From assembly GCF_945859685.1 (NCBI RefSeq), contig NC_079148.1:41055946-41119945 (forward strand): a DNA stretch of 64,000 bases, given 5' to 3'. The notes below the pieces were generated by a model. That model was given only the letters and a program-made list of their open reading frames with translations. It did not search any database and was not told the DNA's origin. The position numbers and the translations under genes were made by a program. Each line of letters starts with the position of its first letter. Position 1 is the first letter of the stretch. Below are positions 46,634 to 58,672 of the stretch, one piece after another. The DNA is from Eupeodes corollae (lineage: Eukaryota > Arthropoda > Insecta > Diptera > Syrphidae).

Positions 46634-46930
46634 TTTTAACAGAGTTATATTAAAACGACTTGATTATAACGATATTAAATGACAGAATAAATATTTTATT
46701 GAAAAATATTTTCTTTATACATAATAGTCAAAACTTGATTACTTAGAGATTTTGATCGCAAGTATAAACTTAACAAGTTTTTAAACAATAATCATCCTCC
46801 CAAGTTTCGTAAGGGCCTCAAGCTGGTTTGATTAAGTTTAGGAGAAAGCATCAAGATTCATGTGGTATCACAATAGACCATTAAAATGACCTAAGTGTGA
46901 CCTACTACATCACGGATAACTACTTTAACA
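46634..46930 (-). repeat. Putative 5' LTR of the second copia element
   Basis: Starts directly after the primer-binding site. On the + strand it begins TTTTAACAG (probably a worn TGTTAACA) and ends CTTTAACA, giving a likely inverted end pair. With no second copy, the right boundary is inferred. Confidence 0.5.
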
Positions 46931-46959
46931 TAACCTAACCTATTACTTTCATGTGCTGC

Positions 46960-47510
46960 ATTTATTTGATGCATTACATTCATTGTATTCATCCCATTAT
47001 TTGTTTTTAATACATTCAAACCATTTGTTCAACAAGGTGTATTCATTGAATTCATTTAATGTATTGCATTTATTTTAGTTATTTCGTTCATTCCATTCAC
47101 AGCATTTATTCAAGATGTATTGTATTCATTTAATTAATTTCTTTAAATAATTTTATTTGTTTCGTTATTTTCATTTATTTTAAACCATTGCACTCATTTC
47201 ATTCATCGCATCTATTAAATTCATTTCATCTATTCCATTCATTTTATTCATCGCATTTAATTTATTTATTTTAATCATTGCATTCATTTCATTTTATTCA
47301 TTTCATTCATTCATTTCATTTTATTCATTTCATTCATTCATTGCATTTTATTCATTTCATGCATTCATTTCATTTTATTCACTTCATTCATTCATTTCAT
47401 TTTATTCATTTCATTCATTGTGTTCATTTAACTTATTGCATTCATTCCATTCATTTAATCTATTTCATTCATTGTATTCATTGCATTCATTTGGTTCATT
47501 TTAGTAACTT
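46960..47510 (+). repeat. Degenerate TTCAT pentamer tract, right part
   Basis: Hundreds of bases of ATTCATTTCATTTT-type units, most regular at 47280-47420 (a 35-40 base higher-order unit repeats there). A 78-codon open frame of His/Phe/Ile repeats at 47278-47514 is a by-product. Confidence 0.85.
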
Positions 47511-49573
47511 TTAATAGATAAGTATCATTAATTTCATTCAATTGCTAAAATTGATTAATTTTATTGCTCTCATAAATTTTATTTAATTTATTTGCTTCAC
47601 GTATTTCAATTATATATTTTATTCAAAATTATTCATTTTGTATTAAATTGTTTGAATATTTTAACCTTTTTTCACACCTCCCATTTCAGCTAGTAAAAAT
47701 TACGAGTATCTAGACTAAACATAATTAAGTGATAATTTCATCCATTGTCACTTATGTAAACTTTTGAACACTCAATTCGACGAAACCTTTTAATAACAAT
47801 TTGAAGTTCTATAGATCCTTTTAAAAGGACATCGTAGGAAATCTATTCGGGGACTATGTATAATTATTAAAATTGTTTCAGGTGTTTTTAAACATCATTT
47901 CAACACCCTTGAGTTTATTTTTCATAAATTACAAAGAAATAAGAATCTCCTTTGAATTTGTCTTTTATTACTTTATACTTTGAAAATATACACAAATATT
48001 ACTCTTTCCTTACCTTTTTTTCATTGAACCTTCTTAAAATTCTTCAAGACAAACAGATTAATGGACAAGAAAGTTGTTTTATTTTTGTTCTTGTCTTATC
48101 CTTCAAAGCAGGATCACTATGAACAGGAAAAAAAAAACAAAAACTTAAAAATCACTCCAGTCCTCTATAGTTAGAGAAAAAGTTTCCTTTTACTCTATAG
48201 GGTTCGAGAGTTGTCTTTTTCGCCTTGAATCGGCTTCGTTCGGCTACAGATTCATTATACTAAATAAAAGTTTTAAGTTTGCGGAAAATGCATTTTTTAC
48301 TCTTAGCCATTGTTTACAAGACAGAGGACCATCTCTCTTTGAAGTTAAAGTCAATGGTGGAACTTTTAAATAAGTTTACACTTAACCAATGAGATGGAAA
48401 AATAAAAGTTTGAAAGAACAAACAAAAAAAAATTCGTAGAAATCCATTGCTCATGTCAGTTGCATGAAAAAATAAAAATACAAAAAAATTTAACTGCTAA
48501 ATTTTTGACCAAAAAACTTTGATTTTATCGAATCTATTCTCAACTACATTCAAATATTTGTACTTAGGTAAAGCAAATTGATTTTGCTTACATTTTCGAA
48601 TTTGTTGAATTGTTCAAATGAACACCATAAATCTATTTTGGGTGTCTAATGGGGCAGTAGAAATTTGTATGGGAAATTTGTGCGAAGATTTGTCAAATTT
48701 GTTTTGAAAACTTATCATGTTCGATATACGAGTATATATGATACAGAAGTGTTTAACAGAATGTATTTTTAAAAAAATTATCCCTTTTTTTTAATTTTAG
48801 AAACACTTCAGAAACACTAAAAGTTTGCAACAGATTTTGAATAATAATCATATGTTGTATCTACACAATTGTTCTATAAACATGAAATGAATGTGGCGAG
48901 TATGTGGCCTGAATTCAAAATAAGAACAAGCACCTGCAACCTACATATTCAAGTCGGCCTGGTTAATATAAAATATAGGATAGATCTGGAACTAAATTAA
49001 GGACGAACAATATTTGTATGGCTGTTTAATATTGTTGCTTCTAAGTAAGTTTCTGTTTATGAAACATTAAAAAATACCATTTTTAGAAGAATTCGCATGA
49101 GAGGCATTACATTTAACCTTTTGTTTTAGAAACTGGAACTCAGGAATTAAAAGTGGGTTATTAGTTACTATCTTTGTATATGATGTTACTATGTACTTTT
49201 CAGAGATGTGAAAATTTATTATAAAATTTTGTATAAATAAAGTTTTTTTTGTTTAATTAAATGACAATTAAAAGTAACTCTTACTTTGCAGCTACATTTT
49301 AAAAATTTGAAAATACAGGAAATATTTTAAAACAGACACTTCCAGTCTAGAAGTCGTGCAATTTTACTTTCGAGATATTTTAGTTGAAACCCAATATTTA
49401 TCAAGTAGAATTTTTTGAAAGTTTTTATTTCTTACACAAAAATATAATACATACTTATTGAATTATTCCAAGAACAATATTTTACGTTAACAACAAAATT
49501 TTGCATATAATGAAATAATTTTGAAATCAATACCTTTATTTATTCTCGAGATATTCCATCGAAGTACTATCAG
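47511..49573. other. Non-coding stretch
   Basis: About 2 kb, AT-rich. No supported gene, RNA or repeat. Confidence 0.4.
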
Positions 49574-49832
49574 TGCCGTGATTGTTAGTTGGACTGTCAT
49601 GCTAGAGTTCTTGGGTTCAATATCTGCCTGTGCCAACCAATGTTTTTTTTTCAAGGGTACTTGCGAGGAATCGACAAGAACTAAACAAGTATTGACATCA
49701 AAAGTGCTTTCTCAAATTAGCCATTCGGATTTGACATACAACTGTAGGTCCCTAACTCTCGCACACAGAAATGGTGGAGAGTTGTTATTCTCCAGGCTTT
49801 AGCTCTCTACGGACTGTTGTGCCACCCAGTTT
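49574..49832 (+). repeat. tRNA-derived SINE, near full length
   Basis: Head with A-box-like GATTGTTAGTTGGA and B-box-like GGGTTCAATATC (about 49613), then GTGCCAACC. Body: CTTGCGAGGAATCGACAAGA and AGTGCTTTCTCAAATTAGCC. Tail: CTGTAGGTCCCTAACTCTCG, then GGACTGTTGTGCCACCCAG. All body and tail blocks recur in the other copies. Non-autonomous; would depend on a LINE. Confidence 0.75.
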
Positions 49833-49869
49833 TTTTATTCGAACAACAATTGTATGGTATTTGTTTTTT

Positions 49870-50105
49870 GATTTTTTTTCATTAAAAAACTGTCAGTTGG
49901 ATTTTTCTTAAAATTAATAGTTTGATAGTTTGATTTGTCGAATTACAAATTTTGAAATTTCTCGACGTTTCAAGGTCCCTTCAGTATAAATAATAGATTT
50001 CTACACGTGCGTCTTTACGTACGTTCGTATGTCCGTGCGTTCGGGAAGTTTTTTTCCTCGTTAGCTCAAGAACCAGTATATGGCAAGTTTTGCATTTCGA
50101 ACTCG
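49870..50105 (+). repeat. Repeat A fragment, left-end block
   Basis: Carries GAAATTTCTCGACGTTTCAA, then ACGTACGTTCGTATGTCC, then TAGCTCAAGAACCAG. These match the block next to the left terminus of the full copy. Termini absent. Confidence 0.6.
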
Positions 50106-50900
50106 AGATTTTAATCAAACATGATATTACGATGGTAGAGAAATCGAAAAAAGTAGGTACAGCGATTCCGTCCGGTCGGTTTTGTCCATCTGTCCACGCT
50201 CCTACAGCCTAAACCATTGGGTCGATTGAGTTCAAACTTGGAAGTTGAGGTTTTCAGCACATTCTTGTTCAGATTTTTTTCATTTTTTTTAAAGATCAAA
50301 ACTAACAGCGGCCCCATACAATTTTTTTGGTCAAAAAACGAAAATTCGAATATTCTTAAAAACAAACCGATAGATTTTTTTTTTTAATTTTCTCTAAAAT
50401 TATTATTTTTTAACTTGGCTTCTTTTAATAAGAAAAACATATTTTTGTTTTGCTCCGGAAAGGCACCGCTCATAGAACCGTTATTTTGTTTTTTTTAATT
50501 TTCTCAGCAACTTATGAACCGATTTCAATCATTTATATTCTGAACGAGTTCTTGTGTTGCCTTAACAATACTCGATTATCAAAATTTTTTTGTTTTGATT
50601 TTAAAAGAAATATTGATTTTTTTTTTCAAAATTCTATATCTCAAAACCGGTTCAACATTTTTTAACGAAAATCACTAAAAAAACTCTTTACCAAAAATAT
50701 TTTGAGACCAAAATTGAAAAATTGTATAAGTAAAAAATTAATCAAAAAAGCTGCTCTAACGATTTCCGAAAAACAAAAATTTTTAAATCAAGGATTTTAT
50801 GATTTATAATATGGAATTTAAATGTTCGAAAACAATCTTATTTTTCAGATAAAATTTTGAATCTTAAATTTGTTTTTTTTTTAAATTATTTTACTTTTAC
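50106..50900. repeat. Repeat B copy
   Basis: Contains TAGGTACAGCGATTCCGTCC, TTTTGTCCATCTGTCCACG, GGGTCGATTGAGTTCAAAC, AACTTGGCTTCTTTTAATA, TGCTCCGGAAAGGCACCG and ACTTATGAACCGATTTCAA in this order. Parts recur at 23204-23480 and 51910-52120. No coding potential. Confidence 0.5.
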
Positions 50901-51909
50901 TTTACGCAAGCAATTTTGTGTTGACAAAATTTTGATTACATGCCTATCTTTTATGCAAATTAATGAATCTTATACATATTTACATACGTATTTTGTATGG
51001 CCGTGTAGAATATGATGTCTTTCATCAATAATCTATTATCAAGAAGTTTAACCTTGGTACCTTTGTAAATATGATTTTAAAATATTATTTTTTAAGAATA
51101 AGGTTGTTTCACAAATATTTTACTTCGCTTATATAAAAGAATACATACTTAGTACAAGTTAAGGAAACGGGCCAGGTAAAGTATATGCATTTTCTATTAG
51201 AATCACTTGTTCAACGTATACATATTATACCTATATAGGTATTACGTACAACCTCTACAACTACTGCTAACGTGTCACTCACGACAAAAATAAGCTGAAC
51301 GTAATAACTCCATGTTTGCACTGAAAACTTGTATTAAAGAAGGAATGTGATTGGATTGTAGTAGGTACCTTCTACCTACCAAAAACATTTCTTCATTATC
51401 ATCATAAACATGACATTATCTATCTATCTGCATAAAGCTGAGCACGCCTATTTTTTATTCGTTTTAAAAACCTACCTAACTACATAACCAATAGGTGATT
51501 GCCTTACAATTTAAACTTACATGTTCTGCCTCTTTCTTATCTTCAGATAATTTATTTTCCATCCTGGTTCTTCTTATATGAAATTAAAATAAAGCAATCC
51601 AAAGGAAAAAGCTTTGAACGAACTAGTTGAATACACAAACAATTGTTTTCGTTGAGTATGCCTACAAGTATTTTAATTTCCGGGATGAGTTGCCCTAGGA
51701 TGAGTTGTGTCTTGGGATGAAACTAGCTTATCAACAAAAAATGGTGTGCATTCGATGAGTTCATTAAAATACACAAACCATTTCCCTTAACATAATATTC
51801 TACGAGTATTTCATATTTTTATTTTAATAAAAAGTTAAGTTTTTTCAAAAAATTATAAATTAATATTCAATTAAATACAATTTGCATAGTCTACGGAAAA
51901 TTCTCTTTG
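50901..51909. other. Non-coding stretch
   Basis: About 1 kb AT-rich sequence. No recognised feature. Confidence 0.4.
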
Positions 51910-52120
51910 TTTTGACATTTTATTTGTTAAAAATAGTTCCGTATGAGAGCCGCTTTATAATTCTCAGGAACTAATAAACCGATTTCAATATTTGATAATT
52001 TACGAAATTCAAATCTAAAAAGTATATTTACAATCACTAAACAACTGCATAATAAACATATTTTTTAAGAAAAATAGAAAATTTGTCTGTCTTAGGATTT
52101 TCAAACAAAAAAATGAAAAA
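51910..52120. repeat. Repeat B fragment
   Basis: GTTCCGTATGAGAGCCGC then AACTAATAAACCGATTTCAA match the right half of repeat B at 50450-50540. Confidence 0.4.
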
Positions 52121-52264
52121 ATGGAGTTTTTTTGACAAATTAAATGGAATTTATATTTTTGAAGACAAACTTATTTTACAAGTATATTTTTAAATCTTAT
52201 ATAGCTAGGTACTTTTTTAAACAGACTCTTTGCATACAGGAGCAAGTTTGTGCGAGGCAGTCGT

Positions 52265-52825
52265 GCATTTCATTTTTTTATAAATCAGAAAAACTGAAAC
52301 AAAATATTTGACATCTCGAATATCTTACGAAAAAAAAGATGTTATCTGCAAAATAATTAAATGCAACGAAGAATAACGTTTTTAATGTCTTGTAAAATTT
52401 CGAGAAAAATCGAATTGACAGGTTTTTTTTTACAAAAAATGAAAACCTTTAAAAAAATAATTTAAATTTTATAAACATTTACTTTTGACTCAAATATCGT
52501 TTCAAACTAGTTTTATCTCACGACATTCAGTCATTTTCTTTATTAAAAACCAACAGTCAGTTTTTTTACAAACAAATTTATAGCTACAAAAAATAGTACG
52601 CAAAATTGGTAAAAATTGATGTTCGGTTCTCGATAGATAGAAAATATTGACTTAATTAATCAAAACTTTTAGGAAATGCTACTAAAACTAGTAAAAAAAA
52701 TTTGTCGACTAAAAATCAATTTATAAAACTTAGATTTTAAAAACCAATAAACCTTCTAAGAAAGATACATTGACAGAAGGGATGGGAAGTTATCAGTGTG
52801 GGTCACATCCCAGCCTCTTTTTTTT
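52265..52825 (+). repeat. Repeat A copy with 3' terminus
   Basis: Internal units and the conserved end (GATACATTGACAGAAGGGAT ... GTGGGTCACATCCCAGCCTC). Left end missing. Confidence 0.7.
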
Positions 52826-53060
52826 GTAAATAATCTGTCGCTTCGATTTTTCAAAAAATTTCACTAAATGTGAAAAAATTATGTTTTTTGATATCTTAAA
52901 TGTAGTATCATTTTTTGTCTTCAAAATATTCGAGGTGACAAATGTTTTTGTAAATTCTTTTTAACTTATATAAAAGCCTCAAGTTGATTTTTTTCCGAAT
53001 TTATACCAATTAGGTATCCAATGTACAATGTATTATATAAGATTTAATTGATGAGAGCGC
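52826..53060 (-). repeat. Repeat A fragment, opposite orientation
   Basis: CTTCAAAATATTCGAGGTGA, then TTGATTTTTTTCCGAATTT, then the GAGAGCGCTTTCTGTATCTT block seen in minus-strand copies. It abuts the preceding + copy tail to tail. Confidence 0.5.
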
Positions 53061-54520
53061 TTTCTGTATCTTTCGTTGTTATTATCTGTTTAATACAAAT
53101 TTTTCACGCCGAAATCTCTTACCGATGATATAGTAAATGAAAGGAGATATCTTTGAAACGTGGAGAAATATACAAATTTACGATTCTAAAAGTTTGACCG
53201 ATTCCTGTGGAGAGTGAAAAATCAAAGACCTGCAAAGATATGTAATAATGTAATTTAAATAATCATTCCCTTGTTCAAAAAAAAACCTTAAAAAAAATGT
53301 TTAAACTTCTATTTGCTTGGAAATGAGTCTCGTATCGTGTGGTTATGCCTCAATATCCATATACAAATATTTAGAATACAATTTAATGAATAAAGAGGTA
53401 TACTTTTATATGATAACTTCTTCGTCATTATTTAAATTTATAATTCCATCAACCTGTTGCAAGTATATGTCCATCCCAATATATGCACATCATTTTACAT
53501 TCATTAGCTTGAATTGTGTTGTCTTCTATGACAATACTGTATACATATGGTTTTTATATGAGAATATAACGGTCAACATGTTTAAAAATAAAAAATATTG
53601 TTTCAGCAACATGAAGGGTTTTCTACTCCATATGGAGAAATTACATCATGCAAAAGTGCGCAGGTCAAGTATGAGATGTGTTGTTGTGTATGCCGTATGA
53701 GTAACTATTCTCAAAACCTTCTATAATCTTCTCAAAGTTACTCCACTCAAATTTGTATCTACATAAACAATAGAATGGTTAGTTGAATCAAGCTTGTCTT
53801 AAAGGGATGTCTGTACATATCCTCCTCAAAATTTTGTATTTGTCCACTATTTTATCGAATCAATGTTAATAAAATCAAATCAATTAAAAATTCTTTATTG
53901 ACCTAAAACATAACACAATTGTTGAATTTTTTCTCTTCTTTAATTTTGTCTTATTGCAACTCAATTATAATAAATTCGAAATAAATACAAATGGATAATA
54001 TTATGACTCAACAGGTTACTGATTCACTAAGGATTGTGTGTCCTTTATCCCTCTTTGTGTGCGTATTATGATTTGCTGATTGAAAGCAATGTTTTGGTTT
54101 TGTTTGACTTAAGAAATAAATCTATACAAATCCAATTACATATGCACATAACTTAAGGGCATTATTTTTCTTTGATATCGAAATTGTTTAATTTTTAAAT
54201 AAGAACAACAGTAGTTTAAAAAAGGTTTATCATTTTTAAGCAATAAAATAAAGTTAAAAAACTAGAACCACGTTTTTATTGCGAATTAAACTGTAAATTG
54301 AATCAATTTTTTTCGAGGACGAAAAATGGTACATTAACAAGGAAATATTTAAAATTGATGGATTTAGATTTGACGAACCTTTAGAAGCCGGCCACAAGTA
54401 ATCCTTATTTTTCAATAAAACAGAATGTTTACAGAAATTTTCAATAAAAAGTTGATAAACGTAAATGTTCTAAAAGACTTAAATATAAAGCCTCATAAGA
54501 AACAGTTTAATTCTAACATA
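53061..54520. other. Non-coding stretch with one long open frame
   Basis: No supported gene. A 127-codon frame (53317-53700, + strand) is Ile/Phe/Tyr-rich with no motif, and is near the length expected by chance in so much AT-rich sequence. Left unannotated as a gene. Confidence 0.35.
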
Positions 54521-54985
54521 AAAAAAGAGGCTGGGATGCGACCCACACTGATAACTTTCCATCCCGTCTGTCGATTTGTCTTGCTTAAAAGTTTGTCTAT
54601 ATGTACTTGTATCAGTTTTTGCCAAATTTGCGTACTATTTTTTGTAGATTTTGTTTTAGTATTGTTTTTTTAGAGTTTTATTTTTTTGTAAAAAAACTGT
54701 CTATTCGATTTTTTTCAAAATTTTACTGAATGTCAAAAACAACAAAAAAGCCAATATATTAAAGTTTTGAAAAGATATTTGAGTTTTTATTTTTTGTAAG
54801 AAAACTGTCAATTAGATTTTTCTCAAAATTATATCAGATGTCAAAAACATTATTCTTCATTGCACAAAATTGTTTTGGAGATGAAGTTATATTTTAGTCG
54901 AAAAATTTTGGAGGTGAGACATTTTTTTTTCAGTTTTTTTGATTAAAAAAAAACCCATTACAATAACTTCCTATGGGAATTTAAA
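54521..54985 (-). repeat. Repeat A, short copy with both termini
   Basis: Starts with the right-end block (AGAGGCTGGGATGCGACCC ... GTCGATTTGTCTTGCTTAAA) and ends with the left-end block (CCCATTACAATAACTTCCTA). Only about 465 bp, with two or so internal units. It contains TTTTAGTATTGTTTTTTTAG, the uninterrupted form of the site that carries a MITE in the 57709-60202 copy. Confidence 0.75.
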
Positions 54986-57330
54986 AAAAATGGACACGAT
55001 CTCCTTTTTACAAAATTGTTAAACACACCCTTGTTTTTTATCCTTGAGGGTCTATCTATCAGTTTTTGCTAAGCATTTGTTGGAAAATTTATGAATAAAT
55101 AAACAAATTCAAAAACATGTATAAAGTTCCATACAAATATAATACCACATACAAACTTCATCAGAAAGAATCAGTATTTGACAGTTCAAAAACAAAAAGT
55201 GTTAGAAATGTCCTTAAGATAGAACACAAAACGTCACCTGAGTTACTTAAAGGACTTGCAAGTTTACAGCCCCGTTTCTTTTATCATGATTCTGAGCGGA
55301 ATGAACTACAGCTAAATTAAGCTTACGATTGCGCAGCTTAAGAAAGAAGATTTTTTGAATTTTAAAAAAGCTAGTCTGGATCTTAAAATGGTACCTTTCA
55401 AAGATTGCAGACAAATCAAATAAAGAAGCAATGACCTTCTTTCCTTGTATCATTAGACAAAACATAGTGAGGATTTTCAAACGGTTAGAATCTCTAAAAC
55501 AACATAAATCTAACCAAGGAAAAAAAAATGTAAGGTAACCGTTCATGCCTAACACACAAGATCAATGTTGTTACGAAAACAGAATAAGAAACCATTAAAT
55601 GAAATGTAATTATTAACCCTGGATAATAGATCCAAATCTAGCCTAAAGTCAATTTTAACTAGAACATCCGTAGCAATAAGATACACGTTTCACCTCTGAA
55701 TGCTAAAAAGCTCCCCAAGCTAAATTTAAAATGTTATATATATTATATTTTTTTTTTAAATACAATGAAGCTTTGTTTTTATTAAGTTAATATAATAATA
55801 CATACAAATTTAAAAGAATTTGTCCTTTATTTTTTGTTTAAAAAATAAATTATTCAAAGCTTTGTTGAGAAATAAATCTTTTATTTGTGAAATAAAGTTT
55901 TTTTTCTAAAAATTCAAAATTTTGTTGTCTCCTTTCATAGTACCCTTCAGCGAACCTAATGAAATCTTATTTGAATAATAAAATTGTTATTTTTCAATTT
56001 AATAGAAAAACCTCTGGTTTCCTATAATATCCTTTTTAATTTCTGTCTTGTTCAATATTAGGTTTTTTGTATAATATCCAATAATTTTATCAACTTATCT
56101 TCACTCCATATAACTTTGTTCAATATCCAAAATGACCTCTGTTTCGATTCGATTTTTCAACATTTTGAAAAAAGGACATAGACCAAGATAGAACTCAGGT
56201 GACGAAAATTGAACTACAATAAATGTGCATAATCATTTCTTGAAATGTATGATATTATTTTTTTAAATGTTGAGTTTGGATAAATGTACATTGTCTATTT
56301 ATTTTTTAAACTGATTCCATCTTAGATATATGCTTTCATTTGCTTAATTAATATAATCATCAATTTATAAGTTTTCAAAAAAACCACAACCCACAAATAA
56401 ACAAAATAAACAACAACAAAAAACCATAAAAAAACAAGTAAATTATTGAAACAGTAGCACCAATTATGCAATCATGATATTGATACAATATACTAACCAC
56501 AACAAGCAGATATCATTATCATTCCTAGTTGATTTAATGTAAAATTACGATTTTAAAAACAAAACGAAACCACAACTCATTACCCAGAAATTAAATTATT
56601 TAAAAATACATATTTTCCTTTTTTGTGAATTAAAAAAAAATGATAATCTCATTTATACCCACACTACATTAAACCTACATAAATGTGTGAGAAGCCATTA
56701 ATGATTTTTAATTCCTTAATAGTTTTTAACACTTTATGAGCTAAATATATATAATAAACGGTATATTAATAAAAGACTAATAGACTTTGAATTTGCAGCT
56801 GTACTACAAACATATATATTTATTTAAATTGAATTAAGTCGATGATATAATCAATAATCATGAAAATGCGAAAATGATGACAAAAACTGTTAACGAAAAT
56901 CATTTCAAGATAGAACTTCATTTATCGCCACCTGATGATGAAATTTTATCGTTCACAGATAGCAGCGTACCTCTTTAAGGATGTCACTATCTGGGAAGTT
57001 TTAAATTAATTTCAATTAGGAAGAACGAAATACTTAAGTTGAGGAAAAGTAGCTGTTCGATGTGCCTAATAGGCAAGTATACCTTCACAATAAGCACTTA
57101 GCTAAATGGAAGAACCCCTCTGTTATCAAAATTTAGCCAAAAGGGAATTTTGAATACCATTAAGAATCTTATGATTGCCATACTTAACACATTTCCTTAT
57201 TGTTGGTTAAAAACAAGTTTTTTTTTACAAATTAAAGCCTGTAGATTTAAGACAGACTCTCTCGCTGGTAAATGGTTCCATTTTTGTTAAAAAATAATGT
57301 TAATATGGTTCTAAGAAAAAAAGGACATTT
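54986..57330. other. Non-coding stretch with an unrecognised 67-codon frame
   Basis: About 2.3 kb. The frame 55117-55320 (+) is rich in Lys, Glu and Ser with an ELLKGL segment. A second open piece 55330-55430 in another frame (IAQLKKEDFLNFKKASLDLK) follows. I do not recognise either; they could be a decayed coding fragment. The rest is AT-rich. Confidence 0.35.
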
Positions 57331-57700
57331 TTAACTTCCCATAGGAAGTTATTGTAATGGGACCGATTTGTCAAATTGAAAATTTTGACATTTCTCGACG
57401 TTTCAAAGTCCCTAGAGTCGAAATAAAAGATTTTTAGAAAGATGTCTGTGCGTGCGTGTGTAGGTACGTTCAACGTTTTTTTCGTCGTCCATAGCTCAAG
57501 AACCAGAAGAGATATCGACTTCAAATAAATTTTGTTAAACAGATAATAAAGCAGAAAGATGCAGAAAGGGTCTCAAAAAAAATTTGAGAACTAAAAAAAT
57601 TTTAAGACTAAAATATGATTTCATCTTCAAAATAATGTTGCGCAACGAAAAATAATGTTTTTGACATCTGATACAATTTTGAGAAAAATCGAATGGACAT
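57331..57700 (+). repeat. Repeat A copy, 5' part
   Basis: Perfect left terminus TTAACTTCCCATAGGAAGTT, then the conserved block with GTGCGTGCGTGTGTAGGTAC and AGCTCAAGAACCAGAAGAGA. It is cut after about 370 bases, where an opposite-orientation copy begins. Confidence 0.75.
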
Positions 57701-58009
57701 AAAAATCTAAAAAGAGGCTGGGATGCGACCCACACTGATAACTTCCCATCCCGTCTGTCGATTTGTCTTGCTTAAAAGTTTGTCTATATGTACTCGTATC
57801 AATTTTTACCAAATTTGCGTACTATTTTTTATAGATTTTATTTTTTATGAAAAAACGGACTGTTGGATTTTTTTATAAAAATCACTGAATATCGAATACA
57901 ATATTTTCTGTAAAATAAAATAAGTTTGAAGCCAATATTTTTAATTTTTGAAAAGTTATTTGAGTCGAAAGTAAATTTTGACCAAGTTTTAGTATTGTTT
58001 TTTTTTTTA

Positions 58010-58672
58010 TGCCCAATTTCATAAACAAATATTTAACAAGATTTTAAACTGGAAAATAGGATATTTTGGTTTCACCAAGCGTTTTTAAAGTAAATAAGCT
58101 TTTAAACCCCTTTTAAAACTAAATGCCCTCTTTTGGCTCATTAAATTTTAAAAGTGTCATTAAAAAATGAAAATGGCAGGTTGACAGCTGATGTTTTACT
58201 TGGTAAAATGTTTATTCTCAATATTTTTAGATACGGAATGAATAGGTTAACCAATTCAACATTACATTACTATTTATAATATTATTTTTATGATTTTAGT
58301 TTTTAATTCGAATATTAGATTCGTCATCTTCATCTGACGAAGAAGAACATCATATATAGTTATACGCCACCGACCAAGCCACACGATTACTCAAACGTTT
58401 GTTTTTGATTTGTTTACTCTGTTTTATTTTGACATTCTTGTCATTTATTTCAACATATAATGCTTTCTCATTTTTTCTCAAACAATTCGCTTAATAGAAA
58501 GAAAAAAGAGGTTTTCTTTTTACAGGGTTGTGAGGAGAACTCTATTTTAACAAAAATATCCCTGAAATTTCCCATTTTTAGCTTGGTGAAACTGAACAAA
58601 TTTGAAGGCCTGATAAAATTTAAAAAGGTTTTAGATAAAAGTACTTTTAGTGTTTGTTTATGAAATCGGACA
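58010..58672. mobile_element. PIF/Harbinger-like MITE inside repeat A
   Basis: Left end TGCCCAATTTCATAAACAAA and right end, on the minus strand, TGTCCGATTTCATAAACAAA (18 of 20 identical). A subterminal GTTTCACCAAGC also pairs. Both flanks carry TTA (58007-58009 and 58673-58675). TTA/TAA 3-bp duplications and such TIRs are typical of PIF/Harbinger. No transposase is encoded. The repeat A sequence resumes after it exactly as in the unoccupied copy at 54656-54690. Confidence 0.78.

Larger units (their letters stand above)
44456..46930 (-). mobile_element. Second copia-type element, truncated and internally deleted
   Basis: On the minus strand: putative LTR 46930-46634, primer site GGTTATGGGCCCAGGACAA (46632-46614), Gag, then a jump past the zinc knuckle and protease, then integrase, then a second jump inside integrase, then RT start ending at 44456 where the element is cut against a LINE. 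No 3' LTR remains. Different from the element at 8723-13301 in coding sequence and LTR. Confidence 0.85.

Noticed and set aside
47278..47514. Open frame of repeated His-Phe-Ile units
   Set aside because: It is a translation of the TTCAT simple repeat, not a protein gene.
53317..53700. 127-codon open frame
   Set aside because: No motif, Ile/Phe/Tyr-rich composition, and a length that chance can produce in this much AT-rich sequence.
55117..55320. Possible similarity of ELLKGLASL to the COG6 N-terminal region
   Set aside because: The resemblance covers only a few residues from memory and lacks the following conserved block. Not used as a call.
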